Assembly (NCBI RefSeq): GCF_009193355.1
Contig: NZ_WBVT01000003.1
Location: forward strand, 62,001 to 126,000
DNA length: 64,000 bases
Origin: Bifidobacterium leontopitheci
Lineage (GTDB): Bacteria; Actinomycetota; Actinomycetes; Actinomycetales; Bifidobacteriaceae
Direction of reading: 5' to 3'
The notes beneath the pieces were generated by a model. That model did no database searches. It was not told the origin of the DNA and saw only the letters and a list, made by a program, of their open reading frames with translations. The position numbers and the translations under genes are program-made. Position 1 is the stretch's first letter. Each line of letters begins with the position of its first letter. Positions 41,352-51,683 of this stretch are shown in pieces.

Positions 41352-41585
41352 ATGCGTGAACGAGAATTCTGGGAACTGGTCGATGAGGTGTTCGGCCGCG
41401 GATACGGCCGCAGCGTGGTCAAGGACCAGCGGCTGGACGCGTTGGGCGGCAGGAGCGCGGCCGAGGCGCTCGACGATGGGGAACAGCCGCGCGTCGTGTG
41501 GAATGTGCTGTGCGACCATATGGGGATCGCGGACCCGCAGCGATGGGGGCATGGGCACAATGCGCCTCCGTTGCCGGCGCGCTAG
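41352..41585 (+). CDS. DUF3046 family small protein
   Basis: This 77-residue protein, MREREFWELVDEVFGRGY ... DALGGRSAAEALDDGEQPRVVWNVLCDHMGI, matches the actinobacterial DUF3046 family, whose function is unknown. In many actinobacteria it lies directly ahead of recA, as here. The frame is open upstream to 41265, but that part crosses the clgR hairpin and has no family resemblance, so the ATG at 41352 is preferred. Confidence 0.85.
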   Translation: MREREFWELVDEVFGRGYGRSVVKDQRLDALGGRSAAEALDDGEQPRVVWNVLCDHMGIADPQRWGHGHNAPPLPAR

Positions 41586-41643
41586 ACAATCCATGCCGTA
41601 CGATTGCATGTTCGCATGGATGACACGCTGACAACCACGATTG

Positions 41644-41659
41644 TCGAACGGATGTTCGT
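41644..41659. promoter_or_regulatory. LexA (SOS) box upstream of recA
   Basis: TCGAACGGATGTTCGT fits the actinobacterial SOS box TCGAAC-N4-GTTCGA at all but the last base. A weaker relative, CGATTGCATGTTCG, lies at 41601-41614. The rest of the 330-base gap between DUF3046 and recA (41586-41915) holds no gene that I can support; about 255 bases of leader would follow the box. Confidence 0.88.
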
Positions 41660-41915
41660 CTATTGGTGTATGGTTATCCACAGGGCGGTGCGGTGACCCA
41701 CGTGGAGGCGACACGCCGATGGAAGCCTTGCGTCGGAAGCGTTTCGCGGTGTCGATATCGGCGCCGGAGCGAAGCTCCGACCACAATGCCGGGTTCGGCT
41801 TGCCGAGCGCGGCACGTGAACCGTAGCGTGGAACCGCGTCATATTCCACGGATTCGCTCCGATGGGGGCCGGTATGGGCCGACGCGCCGCAATGATATGG
41901 GTAAAGGAGAATGAG

Positions 41916-43109
41916 ATGGCAACACGTACCACGGCGAAGGACGGCACGAAGGCCGCGAAGTCCTCGGCGACGCGACCCGCTGCCGACAATGGCGCCGCCG
42001 ATCACGGCATCGACCCGCGGCGCAAGGCCGCGCTTGATTCCGCGCTTGAGCAGGTCGAGAAGAACTTCGGCAAGGGCTCGGCCATGCGCCTTGGCGACAA
42101 GCCCATGCAGAACGTCGAGGTGATCCCGACGGGATCGCTGGCCTTGGATCTGGCGTTGGGCATCGGCGGCCTGCCTCGTGGCCGCATCGTGGAGATTTAC
42201 GGACCTGAATCGTCTGGCAAGACGACGCTGGCGCTGCATGTGGTGGCCAACGCGCAGAAGAACGGCGGCGTGGCGGCGTTCATTGACGCCGAGCACGCGC
42301 TCGACCCGGTGTATGCGCGTCATCTGGGCGTGGATACCGACTCGCTGATCGTCTCCCAGCCGGATAACGGCGAGCAGGCGCTGGAGATCGCCGACATGCT
42401 GATTCGTTCCGGCGCGCTTGACGTCATCGTCATCGATTCGGTCGCGGCTCTGGTGCCGAAGGCGGAGATCGAAGGCGACATGGGGGACAGCCATGTCGGT
42501 TTGCAGGCCAGGCTCATGAGCCAGGCGCTGCGCAAGATGACGGGAGCGTTGGCGCAGGCCAACACCACCGCCATCTTCATCAACCAGCTGCGCGAGAAGA
42601 TCGGCGTGTTCTTCGGCAGCCCCGAGACCACGACCGGCGGCAAGGCCCTGAAGTTCTATGCTTCCGTGCGCCTTGACATCCGCAGGATCCAGACCATCAA
42701 GAACGGTGACGAGGCGGTCGGCAACCGAACCAAGGTGAAGGTCGTCAAGAACAAGATGGCGCCGCCTTTCAAGTCCGCGGAATTCGATGTCCTGTATGGC
42801 GAGGGCATCTCCAAGGAAGGCTCCGTGCTGGACATGGCGTTGCAATGCAACGTGGTCAAGAAGTCCGGTTCGTGGTTCACCTATGACGGCGACCAGCTCG
42901 GGCAGGGACGCGAGAACGTCCGCAAGTTCCTCAAGGAGAACCCGGATGTCACCGAAGAGATCGGCAACAAGGTCAAGGCCGCCTTCGGCCTGATCGAGAC
43001 GCCGGACCAGCTCGCCGAAGGCGACGACGAACAGGCCCGGAACGATGTCGGCGAGCAGGGGCAGGCGCAGCCGGTGGATGGCGGTGACAAGTCCGCCAAG
43101 ACCGCATGA
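41916..43109 (+). CDS. recA: Recombinase RecA
   Basis: RecA forms the strand-exchange filament and triggers LexA self-cleavage. The ATG at 41916 has AAGGAGA 6 bases upstream and gives 397 residues. There is an Ala/Lys/Thr-rich N-terminus of about 30 residues, then Walker [16 protein letters not shown] near residue 95, [10 protein letters not shown], the L1/L2 DNA-binding loops ([24 protein letters not shown] and [21 protein letters not shown]) and an acidic, Gln-rich C-terminal tail. recX overlaps its stop by 4 bases. The SOS box upstream indicates damage-induced expression. Confidence 0.98.
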   Translation: MATRTTAKDGTKAAKSSATRPAADNGAADHGIDPRRKAALDSALEQVEKNFGKGSAMRLGDKPMQNVEVIPTGSLALDLALGIGGLPRGRIVEIYGPESSGKTTLALHVVANAQKNGGVAAFIDAEHALDPVYARHLGVDTDSLIVSQPDNGEQALEIADMLIRSGALDVIVIDSVAALVPKAEIEGDMGDSHVGLQARLMSQALRKMTGALAQANTTAIFINQLREKIGVFFGSPETTTGGKALKFYASVRLDIRRIQTIKNGDEAVGNRTKVKVVKNKMAPPFKSAEFDVLYGEGISKEGSVLDMALQCNVVKKSGSWFTYDGDQLGQGRENVRKFLKENPDVTEEIGNKVKAAFGLIETPDQLAEGDDEQARNDVGEQGQAQPVDGGDKSAKTA

Positions 43110-44005
43110 TCGAGGTCGGCGAGTTCCTCGCCGCCCATCCGCCGAGGATCGGCGGCGAGCAGGACCACTTGCGCGACGTTCCGGTGCAATTCGGTTCGGC
43201 ACGGCTTGACTCTTCGACGGCACGGCCGGCGGGGGCCGCTTCGGACGCCGTATCCACTCAGGACGCCGCAGCAGCCCGGAACATCGCGCCGGCTGAGGGC
43301 TTCGAGTCGTCGGAGGAAGCCGGGTCGGCGGAGCACGGACCGTCTGGCGATGCGTATGCGGTTCCCGTGTTCGGCGGCACGGGAACCGGGCGTGGCATGG
43401 CCCGGAATGTCGGCGGAGGATATTCCGGCGGACGGCGAACCGGCGGATACTCCCGTCACGGCTCCCGTCGTTCCCGTTCCGCGGGGAGAGGCGGGTTTGC
43501 CGGCAATCCCGGGACCAAGACGGAGTCGGCCCATGAGCGGGACGACGCCCGGGATGCCGATGCCTGCCGTGAGGCGGCGCTGCGTCTGCTGGATGCGGCG
43601 CCGCGCCCTTCCGGTGCGTTGGCCGAACGATTGCGCGGCAAGGGATATGATGCCGATGTCGTGGAGCGGGTCGTGGCCAGGCTGGTCGAAGTCGGTCTGG
43701 TGGACGACGAGGAGTATGCGCGCTCCGCGATTCGGTACTGTGCAGGCCGTCTTCTCGGATACCGGGGAACGTTTGCGGAGATGACGCGCAAGGGCGTCGA
43801 AAGGTCCCTCGCCAGGCGCGTGTGCGATCAGGCGCGTGACGAGGGCGTGTTCGAGGAATGCGCCTGGGAGCTGGGACGCCGCTATGCGGCGAAGACGCAA
43901 GGGCTTGAGCCTGAGGTGCGCAAACGCCGGTTCTGGTCGGCGGGCGGCCGCAAGGGGCATGATCCGGCAATCCTGCGTGAAGTCGCCCACGACTGCTTCG
44001 ACTGA
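43106..44005 (+). CDS. recX: Regulatory protein RecX with long N-terminal extension
   Basis: RecX trims and inhibits RecA filaments. The last roughly 150 residues carry the three-helix RecX repeats ([71 protein letters not shown]). The first roughly 145 residues are low-complexity: Ala/Ser/Glu-rich, then Gly/Arg-rich ([28 protein letters not shown]). The Arg/Gly stretch could bind nucleic acid (inference). The ATG overlaps the recA stop as ATGA, so translation is coupled. Confidence 0.92.
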   Translation: MIEVGEFLAAHPPRIGGEQDHLRDVPVQFGSARLDSSTARPAGAASDAVSTQDAAAARNIAPAEGFESSEEAGSAEHGPSGDAYAVPVFGGTGTGRGMARNVGGGYSGGRRTGGYSRHGSRRSRSAGRGGFAGNPGTKTESAHERDDARDADACREAALRLLDAAPRPSGALAERLRGKGYDADVVERVVARLVEVGLVDDEEYARSAIRYCAGRLLGYRGTFAEMTRKGVERSLARRVCDQARDEGVFEECAWELGRRYAAKTQGLEPEVRKRRFWSAGGRKGHDPAILREVAHDCFD

Positions 44006-44063
44006 AGGGAAACCCGTATCGGGGGAGACCGGCCTGGCGGATCCGGCCGGAAAACAGTGATGT

Positions 44064-44422
44064 GAGACCCCCGATACCCCGGGTTCTGTCGCGTGTCGCC
44101 ACGCGGATGACCATCCATCTCGACCTGACGTTGCCGTCAGGCTCTAGCGGCCTACCCGATGGCACGGGCGAGCAGCCCTTACCGCCATCTGCTTGGCCTT
44201 GCTCCCGATGAGGCTTGCCATGCGGCCGACTGTTGCCAGCGGCCCGGTGGTCTCTTACACCGCCGTTTCACCCTTACCCGTCGAGGACGGGCGGTCTGTT
44301 CTCTGCTGCGCTATCTCTCAGGTCGCCCTGGGCGGACGTTATCCGCCATCGTGCTCTATGGAGCCCGGAAGTTCCTCAGCCTTGCCAAATGAATGACGCG
44401 GCCGCGGCCATCTGGGGGTCTC
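44064..44422 (-). ncRNA. rnpB: RNase P RNA
   Basis: On the minus strand, GAGGAACTTCCGGGCTCC near the 5' part and AGGGTGAAACGGCGG, GTAAGAGACCACC and GACAGAACCC towards the 3' end are the conserved RNase P RNA signatures. P1 is formed by GAGACCCCC (5', 44422-44414) and GGGGGTCTC (3', 44072-44064), which sets both ends. The size, about 359 nucleotides, fits a bacterial type A RNA. It cuts 5' leaders from pre-tRNAs with RnpA. It lies between recX and hpf, antisense to both. Confidence 0.93.
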
Positions 44423-44431
44423 AGGGGATTC

Positions 44432-44437
44432 ATTATA
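44432..44437 (-). promoter_or_regulatory. -10 box of rnpB
   Basis: The perfect TATAAT on the minus strand lies 9 bases before the predicted rnpB 5' end. No good -35 is visible at 17-18 bases. Confidence 0.7.
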
Positions 44438-44650
44438 CATACGGGCCGGAGAAACGCCGTTCCGATGGGCAACCGACACATTCAACCATGCCTACGTTAC
44501 GAAACACTGGGAAAAAAGAAACTTATTTCTTTTGGCGAGTTAGCCGGCCGTTCACCCGATGTTCGGCTACAATGAAACATACCCGGGCGGTGAAGAAGCC
44601 GTCCGACACACAACCAGCGGGTGACACCGCTTGAGTCCAGGGAGGTCAAC

Positions 44651-45328
44651 ATGGAAATCGTCGTAACCGGACGTCATACGCAGGTCAAGCAGAAGTTCCG
44701 TGACGTCGTCGAAAGCAAGATGAATCGTGTGACCGCTATCGCTCCGGACGCGCAGCGCGCGCAGATCGTGCTGACGCACGAGGGCAATCCGCGTCAGGCC
44801 GACACCGCCAAGCGCGTCGAGATCACCGTGATCGCAGGCAGCACCGTGGTTCGCGCCGAGGCTTCCAGCACGGACGAGTTCAGCGCGCTGGACATGGCGC
44901 TCGACAAGCTGACGCTGCGTCTGCGCCGTGCCCGCGACCGTCGCAAGGACCACCGCCGCGGCTACATCAACCCGGTGCCGGTCGATCTCGGCACTGTCGC
45001 GCCCGAGCCGGAGCCCGAGGAGGAAACCGAGCCGGAAGAGCCGAACAACAGCCCCGAGGCGGCCGTCGCCTCCGATCTGGGACCGGGCGAGTCCGTCGAG
45101 GTCCAGGTCGGCGACACGCCGATTGTGATCCGTCGCAAGCTGCACATCGCAGAGCCGATGAGCATCGACGAGGCGCTGTACGAGATGGAACTGATCGGAC
45201 ATGACTTCTTCCTGTTCGTCAACAAGGCGACGGGACGTCCGTCCGTCGTCTACCACCGCCACGGCTGGAGCTACGGCGTGTTCGAGATCGACACCCCCGA
45301 GAACGTGAAGGCGGCGAAGGAGGAGTAG
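44651..45328 (+). CDS. hpf: Ribosome hibernation promoting factor, long form
   Basis: Long-form HPF dimerises 70S ribosomes into inactive 100S particles in stress or stationary phase. The 225-residue protein has the N-terminal S30AE domain (MEIVVTGRHTQVKQKFRDVV ... KLTLRLRRARDRRKDHRRG), an acidic linker (EPEPEEETEPEEPNNSPEA) and the C-terminal dimerisation domain (VIRRKLHIAEPMSIDEALYEMELIGHDFFLFVNKATGRPSVVYHRHGWSYGVFEI). GGGAGG lies 5-6 bases before the ATG. It is a single-gene unit with a hairpin after it. Confidence 0.95.
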   Translation: MEIVVTGRHTQVKQKFRDVVESKMNRVTAIAPDAQRAQIVLTHEGNPRQADTAKRVEITVIAGSTVVRAEASSTDEFSALDMALDKLTLRLRRARDRRKDHRRGYINPVPVDLGTVAPEPEPEEETEPEEPNNSPEAAVASDLGPGESVEVQVGDTPIVIRRKLHIAEPMSIDEALYEMELIGHDFFLFVNKATGRPSVVYHRHGWSYGVFEIDTPENVKAAKEE

Positions 45329-45346
45329 CCAGCCCCGACAACGCAT

Positions 45347-45388
45347 GATGTGGCCCGTTCGGAAACAGTGGTCCGGACGGGCCACATC
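45347..45388 (+). terminator. Terminator hairpin after hpf
   Basis: GATGTGGCCCGTTCGGA (45347-45363) pairs with 45372-45388 with one G-T pair; the loop is 8 bases. GTTGTG follows. The stem starts 18 bases after the hpf stop. Confidence 0.8.
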
Positions 45389-45546
45389 GTTGTGAGGGGA
45401 ACAAAACAGGACGTTCGTCAGGCGGACGTCATGGGCGGAGCGAATCGCCAAAATCCGTGTGTCCGCCTATCATGAATGAAGTTTGTGCCTGATGCCGGGC
45501 ATCAGGCTATGCTCGTTGACGTACGAAAGCTAAACAGGGAGCGAAT

Positions 45547-48492
<2,946 letters not shown>

Positions 48493-48585
48493 TTCGCTGT
48501 CATCGGCGGCTATACATGGCTGCCGATGACGAGACACCGCTGACGGAGCGGAAACATCACTGACGACAATCACTGACGACAGTGG

Positions 48586-48624
48586 ATGAGGCCTTCCCCT
48601 GACAACAGGGGAGGGCCTCATTTC
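48586..48624 (+). terminator. Rho-independent terminator after secA
   Basis: ATGAGGCCTTCCCCTG (48586-48601) and CAGGGGAGGGCCTCAT (48606-48621) pair with one mismatch around ACAA, then TTTCG follows. Confidence 0.9.
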
Positions 48625-48764
48625 GTATGTCCGGAATACGGAAGCGCATCCTGCCTCCGCGTTACGGCGGCACTTTCAGATCCTCCGGCTCGGTGAAACG
48701 CCGACGCCATAGGCAATCGCATTCTGCTATATGGAAGAACCACGGCCACGCAATACGCCGCGGC

Positions 48765-48770
48765 TACAAT
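48765..48770 (+). promoter_or_regulatory. Putative -10 box of trpD
   Basis: TACAAT lies 45 bases before the trpD ATG. The -35 region is poor. The leader would be about 40 bases, too short for a trp-type leader peptide. Confidence 0.45.
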
Positions 48771-48815
48771 GAGGGCCATAGCCGTCAGCAGACGCGAAGT
48801 CGTCAAGGAGGAACA

Positions 48816-49871
48816 ATGGACGAGATCACATGGAAGTCGATTCTCACCACGCTGGTTGGAGGACATCACCTGAGTGCAGAGGAATCCGAATGGTTCGTCG
48901 ATGATCTGATGCAAGGCAACGCGAACCCGGCCGCCGTCGGCGCCGCGCTCGCCATGCAACAGCAGCTGGGCCTGACCGCGGCCGAAGTGTCCGGCGCGGC
49001 GAAGGCCATGGTCGCCCACGCCGTACCGCTTGACGTCTCCGGCGAGACGACCGACATCGTCGGCACCGGCGGCGACGGTTTCTCGACGGTCAACCTGTCC
49101 ACCATGGGTTCGGTCGCGGCCGCGGCGGCCGGCGTGAAGATCGTCAAGCACGGCAACCGCGCCGCATCGTCCAAGTGCGGCGCCGCCGACGTGCTCGAGA
49201 CGCTCGGCCTGCCGCTGAATCTCACCCCGAAGGCAGTCGCCGAAGTGGGCGACGAGGTCGGCATCACCTTCGCCTTCGCGCGCACGTTCCACCCCGCCAT
49301 GCGCTATGTCGGTCCGATCCGCGCCGCGCTCGGCATCCCGTGCGTGTTTAATGTGCTGGGACCGCTCACCAACCCCGCCAAGCCGGCCCATGTGGCCATC
49401 GGTTGCGCCAAGCGCGAGATGAGCCCGATCATGGCGGCCGTGTATGCGGCCAACGGCCAGAGCGGCATGGTGTACACGTCCCATGAGGGCCTTGACGAGC
49501 TTGCCCCCACCGGCCCGGTCTCCGTGTGGGAGATCCGCGACGGCAAGGTGAGCGAGACCGACTTCGACCCGACCACGGACCTCGGTCTGGAGAAGATCGA
49601 CGTCACGCAGCTGCGCGGCGGAGAGCCGGAGGTCAACGCCAAGGCGTTCCGCGACTTCCTCGCCGGCCGTGACATCCCCGCACGCACCACGGCGCTGCTG
49701 AACGCCGCATCCGCCATCGTGGCCGACGGGCATCTGGCCGGCGAAGGGACGCTGGCCGAACGGTTCCGCACCGCATACGACCTCGCGCAGCAGGCCGTCG
49801 ACTCCGGCAAGGCCGAAGCGCTGTTCGAGCGCTGGATCGCCACAGCGCAGTCCAAGGTCGACAAGGACTGA
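48816..49871 (+). CDS. trpD: Anthranilate phosphoribosyltransferase
   Basis: TrpD transfers phosphoribose from PRPP to anthranilate in tryptophan synthesis. The 351-residue protein has the PRPP loop DIVGTGGDGFSTVNLSTMGS, the KHGNRAASSKCGAADVLE anthranilate/PRPP region and FNVLGPLTNPAKP. The frame extends upstream to 48627, but AAGGAGG 5 bases before the ATG at 48816 and family length decide the start. It stands alone here, without other trp genes nearby, as in other actinobacteria where trpD is separate. Confidence 0.96.
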   Translation: MDEITWKSILTTLVGGHHLSAEESEWFVDDLMQGNANPAAVGAALAMQQQLGLTAAEVSGAAKAMVAHAVPLDVSGETTDIVGTGGDGFSTVNLSTMGSVAAAAAGVKIVKHGNRAASSKCGAADVLETLGLPLNLTPKAVAEVGDEVGITFAFARTFHPAMRYVGPIRAALGIPCVFNVLGPLTNPAKPAHVAIGCAKREMSPIMAAVYAANGQSGMVYTSHEGLDELAPTGPVSVWEIRDGKVSETDFDPTTDLGLEKIDVTQLRGGEPEVNAKAFRDFLAGRDIPARTTALLNAASAIVADGHLAGEGTLAERFRTAYDLAQQAVDSGKAEALFERWIATAQSKVDKD

Positions 49872-49987
49872 ACGGCCTGACCTGAGCCGCCGGGCCCTGA
49901 CCGGGCCATGCCCGTATTCCGGCGCCGTCGGTGGCCGGCGATGCCCCTTCTTTCGCATCGCCGGCCCTGTGACCGACTTACGGAAAC

Positions 49988-50058
49988 ACGTGATGCCGGT
50001 GTGCGTCATGACCGGACGCAAGCAAGAGTCCGGACCGCGACGCGCACCGGCATCACGT
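49988..50058. terminator. Long hairpin between convergent trpD and a membrane-protein gene
   Basis: Arms of 20 bases (49988-50007 and 50039-50058) match except at one position. The inner arms CCGGAC and GTCCGG form a second stem. It can serve both convergent genes. The rest of the 211-base gap shows nothing else. Confidence 0.7.
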
Positions 50059-50082
50059 CATCATAGGGATAATCGGCCGGAA

Positions 50083-50661
50083 TCAGACCCGGGCGCCGTC
50101 ATCGAACGGGCCGGAACGGGTCTCACTGTGCCCCTTATGCCGCAGAATCAGGCCGGCGCCGCCGATCAGTGCGCAGAAGCCGAACACGGAGCCAAGCACC
50201 ATCGCCAGTGCCGGCACGAACACCGAGGCGATGATGCCGCCGATGCCGCCGACCAGCAGGATCCACAGCACCAGCGTCGTGGCGTTCACCGGGCCGATCT
50301 TCGGATTCGGCGGCACGAAGTCGTCGCCGTACCGGTCCATCACGTCGTCGGTATCCAGCCAGCTGCGGCCGACATGGTCACGCGGGCCTCGGTCGCGGTC
50401 GCCTGCGGGAGAGCCGTCGGTGAACGCCCGTGCGTCAAGGTCCGCGACCGACAGCAGCGCCTCCTTCTCCTTGCGTTGCGCGTGACGTTCGAACCGGCGC
50501 GCGTTGCGCGACGAGGCGACGTCCTGCAGGTCCTCGGCGTGTTCGGCGGCGAACGTCGCCCAGTCGAGGTCGGCGTCCGTGCCGCCGCTCGCTGCACGGC
50601 CATTATCGGGGTCGTTGCCGTTGCCGGTATCGTGGGGGCTGGTATCGTGGTGTTCGGTCAT
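50083..50661 (-). CDS. Hypothetical membrane protein
   Basis: This 192-residue protein has a charged N-terminal two thirds, with a helical segment WATFAAEHAEDLQDVASSRNARRFERHAQRKEKEALL and an Asp/Gly-rich stretch. Two adjacent membrane helices follow near the C-terminus (ATTLVLWILLVGGIGGIIASVFVPALAMVLGSVFGFCALIGGAGLIL). I do not recognise the family, but the C-terminus resembles small actinobacterial membrane proteins of unknown role. The ATG at 50661 lies 48 bases from the divergent plsC start; the frame is open further upstream only as the shadow of plsC. Confidence 0.7.
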   Translation of the reverse strand: MTEHHDTSPHDTGNGNDPDNGRAASGGTDADLDWATFAAEHAEDLQDVASSRNARRFERHAQRKEKEALLSVADLDARAFTDGSPAGDRDRGPRDHVGRSWLDTDDVMDRYGDDFVPPNPKIGPVNATTLVLWILLVGGIGGIIASVFVPALAMVLGSVFGFCALIGGAGLILRHKGHSETRSGPFDDGARV

Positions 50662-50709
50662 ACTTTCCACTGTAATCAAGCGGCCAGTCAAACCGCGCAG
50701 GAGGCAATC

Positions 50710-51450
50710 ATGCTCTACTGGTTCTTCGTCAAAGGATTCGGTTGGATCGCCCGCCGTCGCATGGGGCCCACCGTGCATGGGCTTGAGAACATCCCCCGTG
50801 AAGGCGGCGCAATCATCGCGGCGAACCATCTCGCCGTCATCGACGACGCCCTCATCCCGATCACCTGCCCGCGCATGGTGCATTTCATGGGCAAGGCCGA
50901 ATACTTCGAAGGCAAGGGCATCAAGGGCAAGTTCAAGAAATGGTGGTTCACGTCCGTGGGCGTGTTCCCCGTCGACCGTTCCGGCGGCAACAAGTCGCTC
51001 GGCGCACTCGAGCACGCGCGCGAGATCATCGAGGATGGCCATTTGTTCGGCATCCACATCGAGGGCACGCGCAGTCCGGACGGTCGCCTGTACAAGGGTC
51101 ACACCGGCGTGGCGCGCCTCGCACTGGAGACCGGCTGCCCGATCGTGCCGACCGCGCTCATCGGATCCGACAAGCTCCAGCCCATCGGCACGACCATCCC
51201 GAAGAAGGGTCGCACCCAGGTGATCTACGGCAAGCCGATTCATGTGGAGAGGAAGGCGGCCGACGAGATCACGCACGATGACCTGCGCGGGCTCACCGAC
51301 CGTCTGACCGCGGAGATCCAGAAGCTCAGCGGACAGGAGTACGTGCCCGAATACGCGCAGAAGGTGAAGGCGCAGCTCAAGGCGCAGAAGGAGGCCGTTC
51401 AGGCGGCTGCGGAAGGCCAGTCGGGCGCGGATGGGAAGACCGCAGACTGA
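50710..51450 (+). CDS. plsC: 1-acyl-glycerol-3-phosphate acyltransferase family
   Basis: PlsC-type enzymes acylate lysophosphatidic acid to phosphatidic acid at the membrane. The 246-residue protein has one N-terminal hydrophobic segment (MLYWFFVKGFGWIA), the catalytic NHLAVIDD (HX4D) box, VFPVDRSGG, the EGTRSPDGRLYKG substrate motif and VPTALIGSDKLQP. A Lys/Ala/Gln-rich tail ends the chain. The ribosome site CAGGAGG is strong. The exact acyl acceptor could differ within the family. Confidence 0.9.
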   Translation: MLYWFFVKGFGWIARRRMGPTVHGLENIPREGGAIIAANHLAVIDDALIPITCPRMVHFMGKAEYFEGKGIKGKFKKWWFTSVGVFPVDRSGGNKSLGALEHAREIIEDGHLFGIHIEGTRSPDGRLYKGHTGVARLALETGCPIVPTALIGSDKLQPIGTTIPKKGRTQVIYGKPIHVERKAADEITHDDLRGLTDRLTAEIQKLSGQEYVPEYAQKVKAQLKAQKEAVQAAAEGQSGADGKTAD

Positions 51451-51600
51451 GCGCTGACCTGACTGCCGACGCGGACGCGGTCGAACCGGGCGAGAAGCGG
51501 CCGCACGGTTGAATGATAGGGATCGATGGCGTCCGTCGGAACGTTCCCGTGCGTCCGGTTGCCTGGTCGTTTGACGCCGCGGCGCCGGGAAGCCCCGGAA

Positions 51601-51646
51601 CCGGTGAGGCCCGGCACGGATTCGTTTCCGTGCCGGGCCTCACCGG
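51601..51646 (+). terminator. Perfect 20-bp hairpin between plsC and the convergent kinase gene
   Basis: Arms 51601-51620 and 51627-51646 (CCGGTGAGGCCCGGCACGGA and its complement) have the loop TTCGTT. TGATT follows. It may end transcription from both sides. Confidence 0.85.
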
Positions 51647-51683
51647 TGATTGCCGCTGCCATCCGATGCCGGATCGGCCGCGC

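Noticed and set aside
41214..44165. 983-codon minus-strand frame across DUF3046, recA, recX and rnpB
   Set aside because: It crosses well-supported genes and RNase P RNA on the other strand and resembles no protein.
44159..44634. Small plus-strand frames in the recX-hpf gap
   Set aside because: They lie on the complement of RNase P RNA and its promoter; the sequence conservation is that of the RNA.
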